Shown here: one piece after another, positions 30,541 through 39,070 of the stretch
Layout: each line of letters opens with the position of its first letter
Numbering within the stretch: the first letter of the stretch is position 1
Assembly (NCBI GenBank): GCA_018831195.1
Contig: JAHJDP010000087.1
Coordinates: 124,001-188,000, forward strand
Origin: Candidatus Eisenbacteria bacterium
GTDB lineage: Bacteria; Eisenbacteria; RBG-16-71-46; CAIMUX01; JAHJDP01
DNA: 64,000 nt
Reading direction: 5' to 3'
Notes under the pieces: generated by a model
What the model was told of the DNA's origin: nothing
What the model saw: only the letters and a program-made list of their open reading frames with translations
The model's database searches: none
Translations under genes and position numbers: made by a program

Positions 30541-30901
30541 TGTTCTCCATGTGCGGAAGCCCCGGGCTGAAAGGGAACCCAGCCGGGCTCAATCCGTGTA
30601 CATCTGTATTTTGGATCAGATATGAATCATGGGGCCTCGAAAAACGCCCCCGAGGAACTTGCCATTCTTAACTCTTATCGTCCCCTTTGGCAAGAGCCGG
30701 GGCTTTCCTGCCAAGGGATCCCAGCCAGGGAACCCCCGCCGCGCGCAAGGCCGCCGCGCCTAATTGGGTTTTTACGGCAAAAACACCGATCCAACAGACG
30801 GTTAAACAGGTCGACCTCTCCATCCGATAAGTAGTTACGGAATACCGAATGGCCGGAATCCGGCCCGGTCCGATAGCTCATGAACAAATTTCGGGGGAAC
30901 G
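30541..30901. other. Noncoding region between typA and the NAD-synthase-like gene
   Basis: This 361 bp divergent space has no supportable gene. Just upstream of typA (30558-30589) it holds imperfect GC-rich arms (AGCCCCGGGCTG and CAGCCGGGCT) that could form a leader hairpin in the typA mRNA, which carries a GGAGA ribosome site close to its ATG. A GGGGGAA site lies before the plus-strand gene. Short opposing frames here lack ribosome sites and coding character. Confidence 0.5.
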
Positions 30902-31888
30902 ATGTTTAAAAAGAGTGTTTTGAGGATCGATTCAGCGGTCGCCACCGAGGAAATTACAGAGGCGATTCGATATCAGGTTTTGGGGACCATGCACCGGCGG
31001 GGGGCGGTCATCGGACTTTCCGGCGGAATCGACAGCTCGGTGGCCGCGGCCCTTTGTGTCAAGGCGCTGGGGCCCGAGCGGGTCTTTGGAATCTTCATGC
31101 CGGAGCGGGACTCGAGCGGCGACTCCCTCGCGCTGGGCCGCTCCCTCGCTGATAGCCTCGGCATCGAGACCCTTGTGGAGGATCTGGCGCCCGCGCTGGA
31201 GGCGGTCGGTTGCTATGCCCGCCAGATCGAGGCGATCCGCGATGTGGCGCCTGAATATGGAGATGGATACCGGTGCAAGCTGGTCCTGCCGTCGATCCTC
31301 GAGGGTGATCGCCTGAATGTCTATCACCTCACCATCCACCCGCCGGATGGGGCGGAGTATACCGTCCGGCTCTCGCCGAAGGCTTACCTGCAACTCGTCG
31401 CGGCGACCAATTTCAAACAGCGTTTCCGCAAGGCGATGGAATATTATCATGCGGATCGGTTGAACTATGCCGTCACCGGCACACCGAACCGTCTTGAGTA
31501 TGATCAGGGATTTTTTGTAAAACAAGGCGACGGAGCGGCGGATTTCAAGCCGATCGCCCACCTCTACAAGACACAAGTTTATCAATTGGCGAAATACCTT
31601 GATGTGCCCGAAGAAATCCGCAACCGGCCGCCGACGACCGACACCTACTCAATGCCACAAACACAGGAAGAGTTCTATTTTTCGCTTCCTTACGACAAAA
31701 TGGATCTCTGCCTCTATGGATACAACCATGGCGTGTCGCCCATCGAAGTCGCCATGGCGACGGGTTTGACCGAACAGCAGATCGCGTCGGTGTACAAAGA
31801 TATCGAGTCAAAGCGGCGGACGACGAAGTATCAGCATATGCCTCCCCAGCTTGTACAAGAGGTATCGGACTTCAAGGTCACCGTCTAA
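30902..31888 (+). CDS. NAD-synthase-like N-type ATP pyrophosphatase
   Basis: The 328-residue protein has the PP-loop 'VIGLSGGIDSSVAAAL' near residue 40, then 'RVFGIFMPERDSSGDS', 'YAVTGTPNRLEYDQGFFVKQGDGAADFKPIAHLYKTQVYQLA' and 'RNRPPTTDTYSMPQTQEEF'. These match ammonia-dependent NAD synthase (NadE), which amidates nicotinic acid adenine dinucleotide. The insert 'PDGAEYTVRLSPKAYLQ' is unlike short NadE. It has no glutaminase domain. The stop overlaps the start of the asparagine synthase gene by one base, with an acyl carrier protein after that. This suggests a pathway-specific amide-forming enzyme as an alternative to housekeeping NadE. Confidence 0.8.
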   Translation: MFKKSVLRIDSAVATEEITEAIRYQVLGTMHRRGAVIGLSGGIDSSVAAALCVKALGPERVFGIFMPERDSSGDSLALGRSLADSLGIETLVEDLAPALEAVGCYARQIEAIRDVAPEYGDGYRCKLVLPSILEGDRLNVYHLTIHPPDGAEYTVRLSPKAYLQLVAATNFKQRFRKAMEYYHADRLNYAVTGTPNRLEYDQGFFVKQGDGAADFKPIAHLYKTQVYQLAKYLDVPEEIRNRPPTTDTYSMPQTQEEFYFSLPYDKMDLCLYGYNHGVSPIEVAMATGLTEQQIASVYKDIESKRRTTKYQHMPPQLVQEVSDFKVTV

Positions 31889-33894
31889 TGTGCGGCATCG
31901 CCGGCATCGTGAATTTCAGAGGCGATGCTCCGCCGGAGACGGCGTCGCTGCGGCGGATGGCCGGCGCTCTCCGCCACCGGGGTCCCGACGCGTTCGGCGT
32001 CTATCGGGATAAGATCGCCGGACTGGCGCATGCCCGGCTTTCCATCATCGATCTCGTGACCGGCCAGCAACCCCTCTGCAACGAGAACGAAAAGCTCTGG
32101 ATCACCTTCAACGGTGAAATCTACAATTATGTCGAGCTGCGGAGACAGCTGGTTGATCTAGGACACTCATTTCGGACACAAAGCGATACCGAGGTTATTG
32201 TCCACGCCTATGAGGAGTGGGGTCATGAGGCCTTCGCGCGCTTTAACGGCCAATTCGCCTTTGCTCTTTGGAATTCAGAATCAAAAAAATTGATTCTCGC
32301 GCGGGATCCGCACGGGATTCGTCCTCTCTATATATGCCGGCACAAGTCCTCACTCTTCTTCGCCAGTGAAGTGAAGGCCATCTTCGCCGCCGAGCCCTCC
32401 ATTCCCCGCGCCTTCGATCCTGAAGGCCTGGAGGAAACTTTTACATTCTGGTCGATTGTCCCGCCACAATCGATCTTTCGAGGCATTGAGGAGCTGCCGC
32501 CGGGTTGCATCCAAACCTATACGGCCGAGGGGATGGCGGAAAAACGCTTCTATGAGCCTCATTATCCGCATGACGGCGCGCACTCATTTCAGGGATCGAT
32601 CGATGAGGCGACAGAAGCGGTCCGTGAGGTGCTGGAAGAGGCGGTTCGTCTTCGAATTTTGCGATCCGATGTTCCTGTGGGATGTTATCTCTCCGGCGGT
32701 CTTGACAGTTCTCTTGTCGCGGCCCTCGGTCTCGGCGTGAAAGGCGACAAGTTTTGCACCTATTCCCTGCGCTTTGAAGACGCCGAGTTTGACGAGACCG
32801 ACTACCAGCGGATCATGGCGGATCGGCTGGGCAGCGAGCATCATGAGGTGATGGTTTCCCGGCGGGATATCGCCGAGGCCTTCCCGCTGGTGGTCCTCCA
32901 CACCGAGCGGCCGATCCTCCGCACCGCTCCAACCCCTTTGTTCCTCCTTTCAAAGCTCGTGCATGATTCGAATATCAAGGTCGTGCTGACCGGCGAGGGG
33001 GCCGACGAGATGTTCGCCGGCTACGATCTTTTCCGTGAGGCGAAGGTCCGTCGTTTCTGGGCCCGGCAACCCGAGTCGGAATGGCGCCCCCGCCTCCTTG
33101 AGCGGCTCTATCCCTATCTCGCCCGATCACCGGTCACGACCCGCAATCTGGCAACTGCTTTTTTTGGGCGGGATCTGGCGCATTGGCGGGAGCCGGGTTT
33201 CTCCCACGGCCCGCGCTGGCAGACAACCGCCGCTCTCAAGAGACTCCTCTCCCCAGAGATTCGCACCGCCGTCGCGGGGCGCGATGTCGCCACCGAACTG
33301 CTCGCTTCATTCCCGGCCGCGTTCCACAAATGGTCGTTTCTCGCCCAGGACCAGTACCTGGAATGCCGTACCCTGCTATCAGGTTATCTACTTTCGTCCC
33401 AAGGGGATAGAATGTTGATGGCCCACTCCGTGGAGGGCCGCTTCCCCTTCCTCGATCCCAATGTGACCACTCTCGCCAATTCCCTGCCCGATACCTACAA
33501 GCTGCATGTTCTGGATGAGAAACATATCCTGAAGCGCGCCGCCGCCGGATTGGTGCCTCGCGTCGTCCGCTGGCGGAAGAAGCAACCCTACCGGGCGCCG
33601 GATGCCCTTTCTTTTATCGAGGAGAAGGCACCGGAATGGGTCGACATGATGATGAGCGAGGAGGCTGTTCGGAAGGCCGGGATCTTCGATCCGATCGCTG
33701 TCGGGAGGCTTTGGAAAAAATGCCGGACGGCGGAGCGCCGCGGTCCGTTTTCAAATTCAGACAATATGGCCGTCGTCGGGGTTCTCTCGACCCAACTGCT
33801 CCATGACCGGTACATCCGGCAATCCTTCAATGACATCGCCAAGATTCAGCTCCAGACAATGGTCGATCATGTCGAAAAGAAGGTTGGGCCATAA
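31888..33894 (+). CDS. asnB: Asparagine synthase (glutamine-hydrolysing) family protein
   Basis: The 668-residue protein has the N-terminal glutaminase domain with catalytic Cys2 ('MCGIAGIVNF'), 'LRHRGPDAFGVY' and 'WITFNGEIYNYVELR'. The synthase domain carries the PP-loop 'VGCYLSGGLDSSLVAAL' (about residue 265) and 'VLTGEGADEMFAGYDLF'. It is thus able to move ammonia from glutamine to an adenylated acid. It is somewhat longer than E. coli AsnB, as in the class used in surface-polysaccharide and natural-product pathways. It has no ribosome site of its own and begins on the last base of the preceding stop. The downstream acyl carrier protein suggests a carrier-bound substrate. Confidence 0.88.
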   Translation: MCGIAGIVNFRGDAPPETASLRRMAGALRHRGPDAFGVYRDKIAGLAHARLSIIDLVTGQQPLCNENEKLWITFNGEIYNYVELRRQLVDLGHSFRTQSDTEVIVHAYEEWGHEAFARFNGQFAFALWNSESKKLILARDPHGIRPLYICRHKSSLFFASEVKAIFAAEPSIPRAFDPEGLEETFTFWSIVPPQSIFRGIEELPPGCIQTYTAEGMAEKRFYEPHYPHDGAHSFQGSIDEATEAVREVLEEAVRLRILRSDVPVGCYLSGGLDSSLVAALGLGVKGDKFCTYSLRFEDAEFDETDYQRIMADRLGSEHHEVMVSRRDIAEAFPLVVLHTERPILRTAPTPLFLLSKLVHDSNIKVVLTGEGADEMFAGYDLFREAKVRRFWARQPESEWRPRLLERLYPYLARSPVTTRNLATAFFGRDLAHWREPGFSHGPRWQTTAALKRLLSPEIRTAVAGRDVATELLASFPAAFHKWSFLAQDQYLECRTLLSGYLLSSQGDRMLMAHSVEGRFPFLDPNVTTLANSLPDTYKLHVLDEKHILKRAAAGLVPRVVRWRKKQPYRAPDALSFIEEKAPEWVDMMMSEEAVRKAGIFDPIAVGRLWKKCRTAERRGPFSNSDNMAVVGVLSTQLLHDRYIRQSFNDIAKIQLQTMVDHVEKKVGP

Positions 33895-33911
33895 AAGGAG
33901 AGTCATGTCGT

Positions 33912-34208
33912 ATGGATATCAAAGAGAAAGTACGCAACTTCATCACCGAAAGCTTTTATGTGGTCGATGAGATGAAGCTCAACGACGATAGTTCCCTTCT
34001 GGAGAAGGGGGTTGTTGACTCCACCGGTATTCTCGAGGTGATCGCTTTTCTCGAAGAGAAATTCTCGCTTCAGGTAGAAGAGAACGAGATGGTTGCAGAC
34101 AATTTCGATTCCATTTCCAGCATAACACATTTCATCTGCAAAAAACTCGGCCTGGTAGTGCCGCAGCGGAACGCTTCGGACACACCGCTGAGCGAAGCCG
34201 CCAACTGA
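33912..34208 (+). CDS. Acyl carrier protein
   Basis: The 98-residue acidic helical protein has the phosphopantetheine attachment Ser37 in 'EKGVVDSTGILEVIAFLEE'; the usual Leu after this Ser is Thr. Helix 3 ('DNFDSISSITHFI') and a short variable tail follow. An AAGGAGA site precedes the ATG. It is too divergent for the fatty acid synthase AcpP and resembles stand-alone carriers used with asparagine-synthase-type or ligase enzymes. It is the third gene of the NadE-like/AsnB/ACP operon. The cognate loading enzyme is not in the window. Confidence 0.88.
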   Translation: MDIKEKVRNFITESFYVVDEMKLNDDSSLLEKGVVDSTGILEVIAFLEEKFSLQVEENEMVADNFDSISSITHFICKKLGLVVPQRNASDTPLSEAAN

Positions 34209-34229
34209 CGGGAGAAATTCGGAACGTGA

Positions 34230-34244
34230 GCGCCGGTCCGGCGC
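34230..34244. terminator. Short hairpin between convergent acp and exported protein genes
   Basis: GCGCCG and CGGCGC close a three-base loop about 20 bp after the acp stop. On the minus strand side TTTTAA lies before the hairpin, not after, so it may act mainly for the plus-strand operon. A long T run is missing. Confidence 0.4.
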
Positions 34245-34250
34245 CTATAG

Positions 34251-35186
34251 TTAAAACCCGACCCCTCCGCTATCGCGCAGCAGCTCTTTCTCCGGCACAA
34301 GGATACGAAGACTCGCCGCCGAGGCCGTGGCGCCGGTCAGGAATAACGTGATCTTGTGTTCTCCGTCCGCCACCTGCATCGAGATTTCCTGATTGCGGCC
34401 GGGGCTGATTTCCGGAAGGTCTGGATAGGTCAGCGTGTGGCTGGCCCGCGCCTGCAGGTGAAAGGACTTCCAGTGTTCACCATCGAGCAGGGTTCGTACG
34501 ACATAGCTCTGTGTATAGCCGGCCTGCGGCGCGAAATCGATGCGCGTTAAAACGCGGAGGCTGAGCGGGCCGATCATCGTCACTTCCACGGGATTCTCAT
34601 CGTCAAAACGATAATAGGTCACTTCCGAATCGGTGCCCTTGAGAACAATCGGCTGCAGATACTTTTCAGGCGCGTAGGAGATCCACTTCTCCTTCTTTGT
34701 CTGTTTCAATCCCCGGAACACCCGAAGGGCGATCGCGGCGCCCTCATCGACCGGGCGGATCGTGATGCGATGATCGCCTGCCGGAATCTGCGCGACTGAC
34801 GCTTGCAGCGTCCCCACCGGCGATCCATCTCTCAACTTTAGAGTGCTCGGGCCTGTCGTCTCGACCACCGTCCGGATCTCAACGCCGTCGATTTCCAGAC
34901 TCATGTGATACGCCATCTGTTCATCCAGGGGGGTGTCCGGATAGATATAACGGCTGAGAATGCGGATAGGGATCGGGCCACTCACCCGTACCGTTAGGGG
35001 TTTCGCATGCGTCGCCTTATAATAGGTCGTCAACTTTTTCCCGATCCGAAGTTTCACAACACCGGCATGATCCCGTGACTTGATCCGCTTCGACGCGGCG
35101 TAAGTGTTGGATGGAATTAAAAGCATCGGAATCAACAGCATTGGAATAAAAAAGGAAACTGCACTCATCCTACCACTCCACTTCAT
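34251..35186 (-). CDS. Exported protein of unknown function in the poly-gamma-glutamate operon
   Basis: The 311-residue protein has a signal peptide with an internal duplication 'IPMLLIPMLLIP' and a cleavage site near 'TYAASKR'. The mature part has two similar beta-rich halves: 'KPLTVRVSGPIPIRILSRYIYPD' and 'NPVEVTMIGPLSLRVLTRIDFAP', each followed by a run of strands. This looks like a tandem duplication of a carbohydrate-binding-like or Ig-like fold. No family is recognised. Its start overlaps the pgsW stop (ATGA), so it is made with the polymer synthase and may act in polymer export or attachment. Confidence 0.7.
   Translation of the reverse strand: MKWSGRMSAVSFFIPMLLIPMLLIPSNTYAASKRIKSRDHAGVVKLRIGKKLTTYYKATHAKPLTVRVSGPIPIRILSRYIYPDTPLDEQMAYHMSLEIDGVEIRTVVETTGPSTLKLRDGSPVGTLQASVAQIPAGDHRITIRPVDEGAAIALRVFRGLKQTKKEKWISYAPEKYLQPIVLKGTDSEVTYYRFDDENPVEVTMIGPLSLRVLTRIDFAPQAGYTQSYVVRTLLDGEHWKSFHLQARASHTLTYPDLPEISPGRNQEISMQVADGEHKITLFLTGATASAASLRILVPEKELLRDSGGVGF
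35113..35142. repeat. 15-bp imperfect tandem duplication inside a signal peptide
   Basis: GGAATTAAAAGCATC is followed directly by GGAATCAACAGCATT and a partial third copy. In frame on the minus strand it doubles 'PMLLI' in the hydrophobic core of the exported protein and so lengthens the signal. Confidence 0.8.
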
Positions 35187-36409
35187 CCGCCTCTCCTTTC
35201 ACCGGCCGGCTGATCCGCTATCGCTGCTACCGGTGCGGGTGTAGAAACTTCTCGCGCGGACTTTACAGCGCGCTGACGCGCTCTTAGGACCCTGAAGCAC
35301 AGGATCATATAGACCAGCAACAGGGGAATCACGATTTTAAGATCATAAGACTCCTTATGATAAATCGTCCCCTCTCCCACCGCCGGTACAACGCCTGGTG
35401 CAACGGGAAATCCATGCATTCCAGCGAGAGCGTCAATATTCAAAATGTGTATGATCGGGATGCGGTCCTTCGCATAATAGTGCAAGGCGCCCCGTTGCGC
35501 CCAGTTGTACGGTTTCAATACCCGGTTGAGCCCGGGTTGTATCAACCGCCCATTTTGGCTGTTACCGATACTGGCGACGCCGCCACCGATATTGACATAG
35601 GCGCGGATGCCCCGCTCGCCCGCATCGCGGTTGAAGATACTGATTCGCTGCTGGACCGCTTCTTCAAGCGTCCTCTCATAGAGCAATTCGGCGCCGTTGC
35701 GCTTAATCGCTTCGCTGAGAAGGCCGCGGCCCATGGGGCTCAGCGTTCGACCGCGGTCATTGCTGCCTCCCAGGGAAGCGGCGACGCTCGTCGTTTTGAG
35801 AAGCCTCTGCCGACTCAGGTAAGTCTCCATATCGAGCCATGTGAACTTTGGATCATTGGCCCCCCACATACTGGCGCCGACGGAAGTGATACAGATCGGT
35901 TTCAGGTTCAATTCCTCGGCGGCGGCAAGCATGCAAATATTTAAGGCCGGAAACGATCCCGTGAAACTGATCGCAACCGGATCGCCGGCTTTCAATCCAA
36001 TGTCATAGAAGTACTGCACAAAAAGGGCGGCGAAGTTCGGGTTGATTGATGTCAGCTTCGCTTCGAGGACACCCCGATCCGTCGTCGTTTGGGTGAACTC
36101 CTGGCCGACCAGTCCGGTCGAGGCCGGATCGCTTTCGGCATCCAGCGCGGCGGGCGTTCCCATCCGCGCCTGGCGGATCGCCTCGAAACATCGGACGGCG
36201 CAGGTCGCCGCCTGGGTCTTCTCAAGCATATGCGGCTGGGGCTTCAAGATCCGCGTCGCCTCGGCGGCCATGTGAAACCCAATCCCGATGAGGGCCAAAA
36301 CGACTAAAAAGACATCGATCCGCCGCGTCCAGGGAAGGTTTTTTGTGATGTCTTTAGTAATGTCTTTAGTAAATATTCGCCTCAAGAAGGGCTCCTCCGT
36401 GTAGCACAA
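35183..36409 (-). CDS. pgsW: Poly-gamma-glutamate system protein (PgsW type)
   Basis: The 408-residue protein has one N-terminal membrane span (about 32-50), a large soluble region and a second span near residues 355-375. The soluble part has 'AISFTGSFPALNICMLAAAEEL', 'SVGASMWGANDPKFTWLDME' and 'YVNIGGGVASIGNSQNG'. This matches the poly-gamma-glutamate system protein family that replaces or accompanies PgsA in some bacteria; the biochemical role is not established. The 5' end overlaps pgsC by 44 bases. The next in-frame ATG lies inside the first membrane span, so the longer start is kept. The N-terminus contains a duplicated 'TKDI' from a 12-bp repeat. Confidence 0.85.
   Translation of the reverse strand: MCYTEEPFLRRIFTKDITKDITKNLPWTRRIDVFLVVLALIGIGFHMAAEATRILKPQPHMLEKTQAATCAVRCFEAIRQARMGTPAALDAESDPASTGLVGQEFTQTTTDRGVLEAKLTSINPNFAALFVQYFYDIGLKAGDPVAISFTGSFPALNICMLAAAEELNLKPICITSVGASMWGANDPKFTWLDMETYLSRQRLLKTTSVAASLGGSNDRGRTLSPMGRGLLSEAIKRNGAELLYERTLEEAVQQRISIFNRDAGERGIRAYVNIGGGVASIGNSQNGRLIQPGLNRVLKPYNWAQRGALHYYAKDRIPIIHILNIDALAGMHGFPVAPGVVPAVGEGTIYHKESYDLKIVIPLLLVYMILCFRVLRARQRAVKSAREVSTPAPVAAIADQPAGERRGG
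36348..36371. repeat. 12-bp perfect tandem duplication across the pgsC/pgsW overlap
   Basis: ATGTCTTTAGTA occurs twice in a row. It lies in the region where pgsC ends and pgsW begins, gives 'KDITKDIT' in PgsW, and includes the pgsC stop codon. Confidence 0.9.
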
Positions 36410-36827
36410 TCAGTGCAAGGCGAACAAGGACGGCGGCAATAAACATTGCAGCGACGGTTTGTATAATTCCCTGGCGGGTCATCCAGTAGGCAATCAAACC
36501 CGGAATGATGTACCCGATGGCGGATATCCCTTCGCGGGAGGTAAAAGCGATCACCGGAAGCCGCTCCATGAGCGCGCCGAAAACAAATCCCAGAAGGACG
36601 GCCAGAACCAGGTTCCTCCGGCCGTAGAGCAAAAAGACGCGGCCCGCCAACTTGACGCAGACAAAGGTGATGACGGCGGCGATAGAGGTGCCCAAAAGTT
36701 TCAACGGCTGGTCAAGAAAGAGTGCGATATACCCCGGGACAACAAAACCCCCGGCGGCGAATCCGACCGCTTCGGTAAAAAGAAGACTTGCGACAAGGCC
36801 CAAACCAATCGCTTCGGCAATCAACAA
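36366..36827 (-). CDS. pgsC: Poly-gamma-glutamate synthase membrane subunit
   Basis: The 153-residue protein is very hydrophobic with four to five spans and the family start 'LIAEAIGLGLVASLLFTEAVGFAAGGFVVPGYIALF'. PgsC/CapC forms a membrane complex with the PgsB ligase and is needed for gamma-polyglutamate synthesis and passage through the membrane. The length equals that of Bacillus PgsC (149). The start overlaps the pgsB stop by seven bases and the end overlaps pgsW. Confidence 0.93.
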   Translation of the reverse strand: MLIAEAIGLGLVASLLFTEAVGFAAGGFVVPGYIALFLDQPLKLLGTSIAAVITFVCVKLAGRVFLLYGRRNLVLAVLLGFVFGALMERLPVIAFTSREGISAIGYIIPGLIAYWMTRQGIIQTVAAMFIAAVLVRLALIVLHGGALLEANIY

Positions 36828-38005
36828 CTCGAACCTCCATCCTGAGACACAATGGGCTGTGATACATACGCCAGGATTTCGTGGCCCAACCCTCCGATAT
36901 TACCAATGCCGCCGACCCTCGCCCGGGTGGGGCTCAACTCGGCGATCCGGTCAAAGATAGCACTCGGTGTGACGCGGCCAAGTGTTTTCAACCGGTCCCG
37001 GGGAACCTGCCGTTCGAATTGCCGTTGCACCGCGTTGGGAATATCCCCGACCAAAAAGTAGTAGTCGGCCCGGATCGTGTCCTCCACCGCCTCGGCGAAT
37101 TGCAGCGATCGATCCAGACGATCCCCGCGGAGATTCAGCAGCGCGAAGGTGATATCTTCCCGCTTGGTGCTGTATCCAAGCTTCTGCCAAATAGCGATTG
37201 TTGATTCCAGATCATTGGCCGCGAAGGCATTCATGAATTCGATCTCACGACCAAGCCTGGTCAGATGCCAGCGTGTACAGGCGCCGACATCAGGGGTCGA
37301 TTTGTGCATCCCACGGATCGCAACCTCGTCGGGGATGTTGAGATACCGCGTCACCGCCAAGGTCGTGGCGACATTTTCCTCGTGCTCGAGATAAGAAAAT
37401 CCGTCCATGGCGTTCGGTGGGATGACCATCGGATCGGCGACGACAAAAATCGAGCCACGGCGCTCGGCGACCTCGCGCATCAGGCCGGCGTGGCGGCTGC
37501 AACCCACAACGGTCAATCCCTTCCGTGGAATCGTGGATGAGAGGGCGACGGCGACGTCGGCGACCGTCGGTCCCATCACGTCGAGATGATCCGCGCGGGC
37601 GTTTGTAATCACGCCGATCGTTGAATGCATGATTTTTTTCTCGCAGATCCTCTGCAGATCGGGCCGCACCGCCATACATTCCATGACAATAACCTCGGCC
37701 TTCTCGCGCCGGGCTCGATCGAGCACATTGATCTGCTCGCAAATATTCGGTGTGCTGAGACGGATGACCGGCTCTTCTCTGCCGTCGGGGAAGATCATCC
37801 GCGCTTTGGAGCCGGTCGTCTTGGCGAAGGTCCGTTTGCCGGATTCATTGATGGCCGAGGCGATGAGGCGTGTCACCGAGGATTTCCCGCGGCTTCCGTT
37901 GACATGAATGCGAATAGGGATCGCCCTCAACGCCCGGCGATGGCGCCACGTCTCGAAACCCCATAGCATGGCGACGCATGCTACTGCCAGCCACAATACT
38001 GTCAA
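36821..38005 (-). CDS. pgsB: Poly-gamma-glutamate synthase, ATP-dependent ligase subunit
   Basis: PgsB is a Mur-ligase-like enzyme that joins glutamate through gamma-carboxyl amide bonds. The 394-residue protein has an N-terminal membrane span (1-16), the ATP loop 'HVNGSRGKSSVTRLIASA', 'AKTTGSKARMIFPDGREEPV', 'VIVMECMAVRPDLQ' and 'GVITNARADHLDVMGPT'. Length and motif order match PgsB/CapB. It is the first gene of pgsB-pgsC-pgsW-unknown. Neither pgsA/capA nor a capD-type hydrolase or transferase is seen in the window. Confidence 0.95.
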   Translation of the reverse strand: MTVLWLAVACVAMLWGFETWRHRRALRAIPIRIHVNGSRGKSSVTRLIASAINESGKRTFAKTTGSKARMIFPDGREEPVIRLSTPNICEQINVLDRARREKAEVIVMECMAVRPDLQRICEKKIMHSTIGVITNARADHLDVMGPTVADVAVALSSTIPRKGLTVVGCSRHAGLMREVAERRGSIFVVADPMVIPPNAMDGFSYLEHEENVATTLAVTRYLNIPDEVAIRGMHKSTPDVGACTRWHLTRLGREIEFMNAFAANDLESTIAIWQKLGYSTKREDITFALLNLRGDRLDRSLQFAEAVEDTIRADYYFLVGDIPNAVQRQFERQVPRDRLKTLGRVTPSAIFDRIAELSPTRARVGGIGNIGGLGHEILAYVSQPIVSQDGGSSC

Positions 38006-38494
38006 GGCGGACTCCTCCTGGGGCTACCGGTTTCGCCAATGCGGGGTCGCAGAACCCCCACCCATGACTCCTAAATCCCTGTTATTGATAAGTACCCGTT
38101 TCGATTATACCGATAACCCTTGAGATCCATCCTCCGAGGAAAGGATAGAACCTCTATTATTATACCCTCTGATGCCGGTCATCGTAAAGCGGCGCGGGCA
38201 AGAGCCGGCCGCTCAATGGCGGAATCGCCGGGCAAGACACATCGGGATCCTCAGGGCTCTTTCGAAAAAACGCAAGGGGTGACCCCCTGGGATCGTTCCT
38301 GCCGGTTGAAAAACTCGGGTGGACCACAACACGAACATTAGAATTAATAATTCATTGCATAAACATAATTGCAGGATATAGACCGGCGGATCCCGGATTG
38401 CCCGGGACCTGTGGACTTCGGCCCGGCGGATAGAGTATTCTGCGCTGGATCATCACTGTTCATTGAATCTCTCTTTAGAAAAGGAGCCTCTGTC
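38006..38494. other. Long noncoding region upstream of pgsB with GC-rich hairpins
   Basis: This 489 bp divergent space has no supportable gene. Near the pgsB end, GGGGT and ACCCC (38043-38058) form a hairpin, and around it lies an ordered GC-rich stretch ('CTGGGGCTACCGGTTTCGCC') suggestive of a structured leader. Further along (about 38270-38300) are GGGGTGACCCCC and other short inverted repeats. An AT-rich stretch (38341-38372) could hold the promoter of the lipoprotein gene. I could not match any riboswitch family. Confidence 0.4.
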
Positions 38495-39016
38495 TTGAGA
38501 ACGACTCTCCTGCAAACCCCTTTCCTGCGAAGCCTTCTGTCGCTTCTTCTGTCGATTGCCGTTCTCTCGAGCGGATCCCTCTTCTCCATGGGATGTTCTA
38601 CCCGGGCGGAGTCGGGCACCTGGACCGCTGATTCCACCCTGGTTTATCCCGGCAAGATAGCCGGAGATGTCACCTGCACCATCACATTCTGCGAGAAGTT
38701 CAGCAGCAAGACCGGCCAATGCACCGGTGTCAGCCGTTCATTTGAGATGATGGAAGACGCCAAGGTGAGGGCCGTGATCCATCTCGAGAATGTATCCGCC
38801 CGCGGAGACGACGATTTGAGCTTTCATCTTGTTTGGCTCGATCCCAACGACGATACAATCTTCAAGAAGCGGGTTGAGGTCACACCGGACCCATCAAATA
38901 CCACGCTGACGAGCTCTCTATCTATTACTCCCGACAACCGGGAGCTGGGGCGTTATAAATTTCGTCTTTACCTTTTCCGGGAACTGATGGCCGAGAAGTC
39001 GTTCGAGTTGTACTAA
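38495..39016 (+). CDS. Small lipoprotein of unknown function
   Basis: The best start is a TTG with AAGGAG eight bases before it; the in-frame ATG further up has no ribosome site. The 173-residue protein then has a long hydrophobic signal with the lipobox 'LFSMGC' (Cys34). The mature part has an early cysteine pair ('GDVTCTITFCEKF'), a third in 'TGQCTGV', and a beta-sandwich-like region ('VRAVIHLENVSARGDDDLSFHLVWLDPNDDTIFKKRVEV'). It is likely an envelope protein. No family is recognised. Confidence 0.65.
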   Translation: MRTTLLQTPFLRSLLSLLLSIAVLSSGSLFSMGCSTRAESGTWTADSTLVYPGKIAGDVTCTITFCEKFSSKTGQCTGVSRSFEMMEDAKVRAVIHLENVSARGDDDLSFHLVWLDPNDDTIFKKRVEVTPDPSNTTLTSSLSITPDNRELGRYKFRLYLFRELMAEKSFELY

Positions 39017-39070
39017 ACTCGGAGCATTTATATCGGATCCTTCCGGGACGGATGACATGGGTGTGCCGAC

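Noticed and set aside
30622-30834. 70-residue plus-strand frame upstream of the NAD-synthase-like gene
   Set aside because: Pro/Arg-rich text with no ribosome site and no domain; treated as noncoding.
38010-38070. c-di-GMP or similar riboswitch upstream of pgsB
   Set aside because: Some GC-rich blocks and hairpins are suggestive, but I could not place the conserved core of any known riboswitch class.
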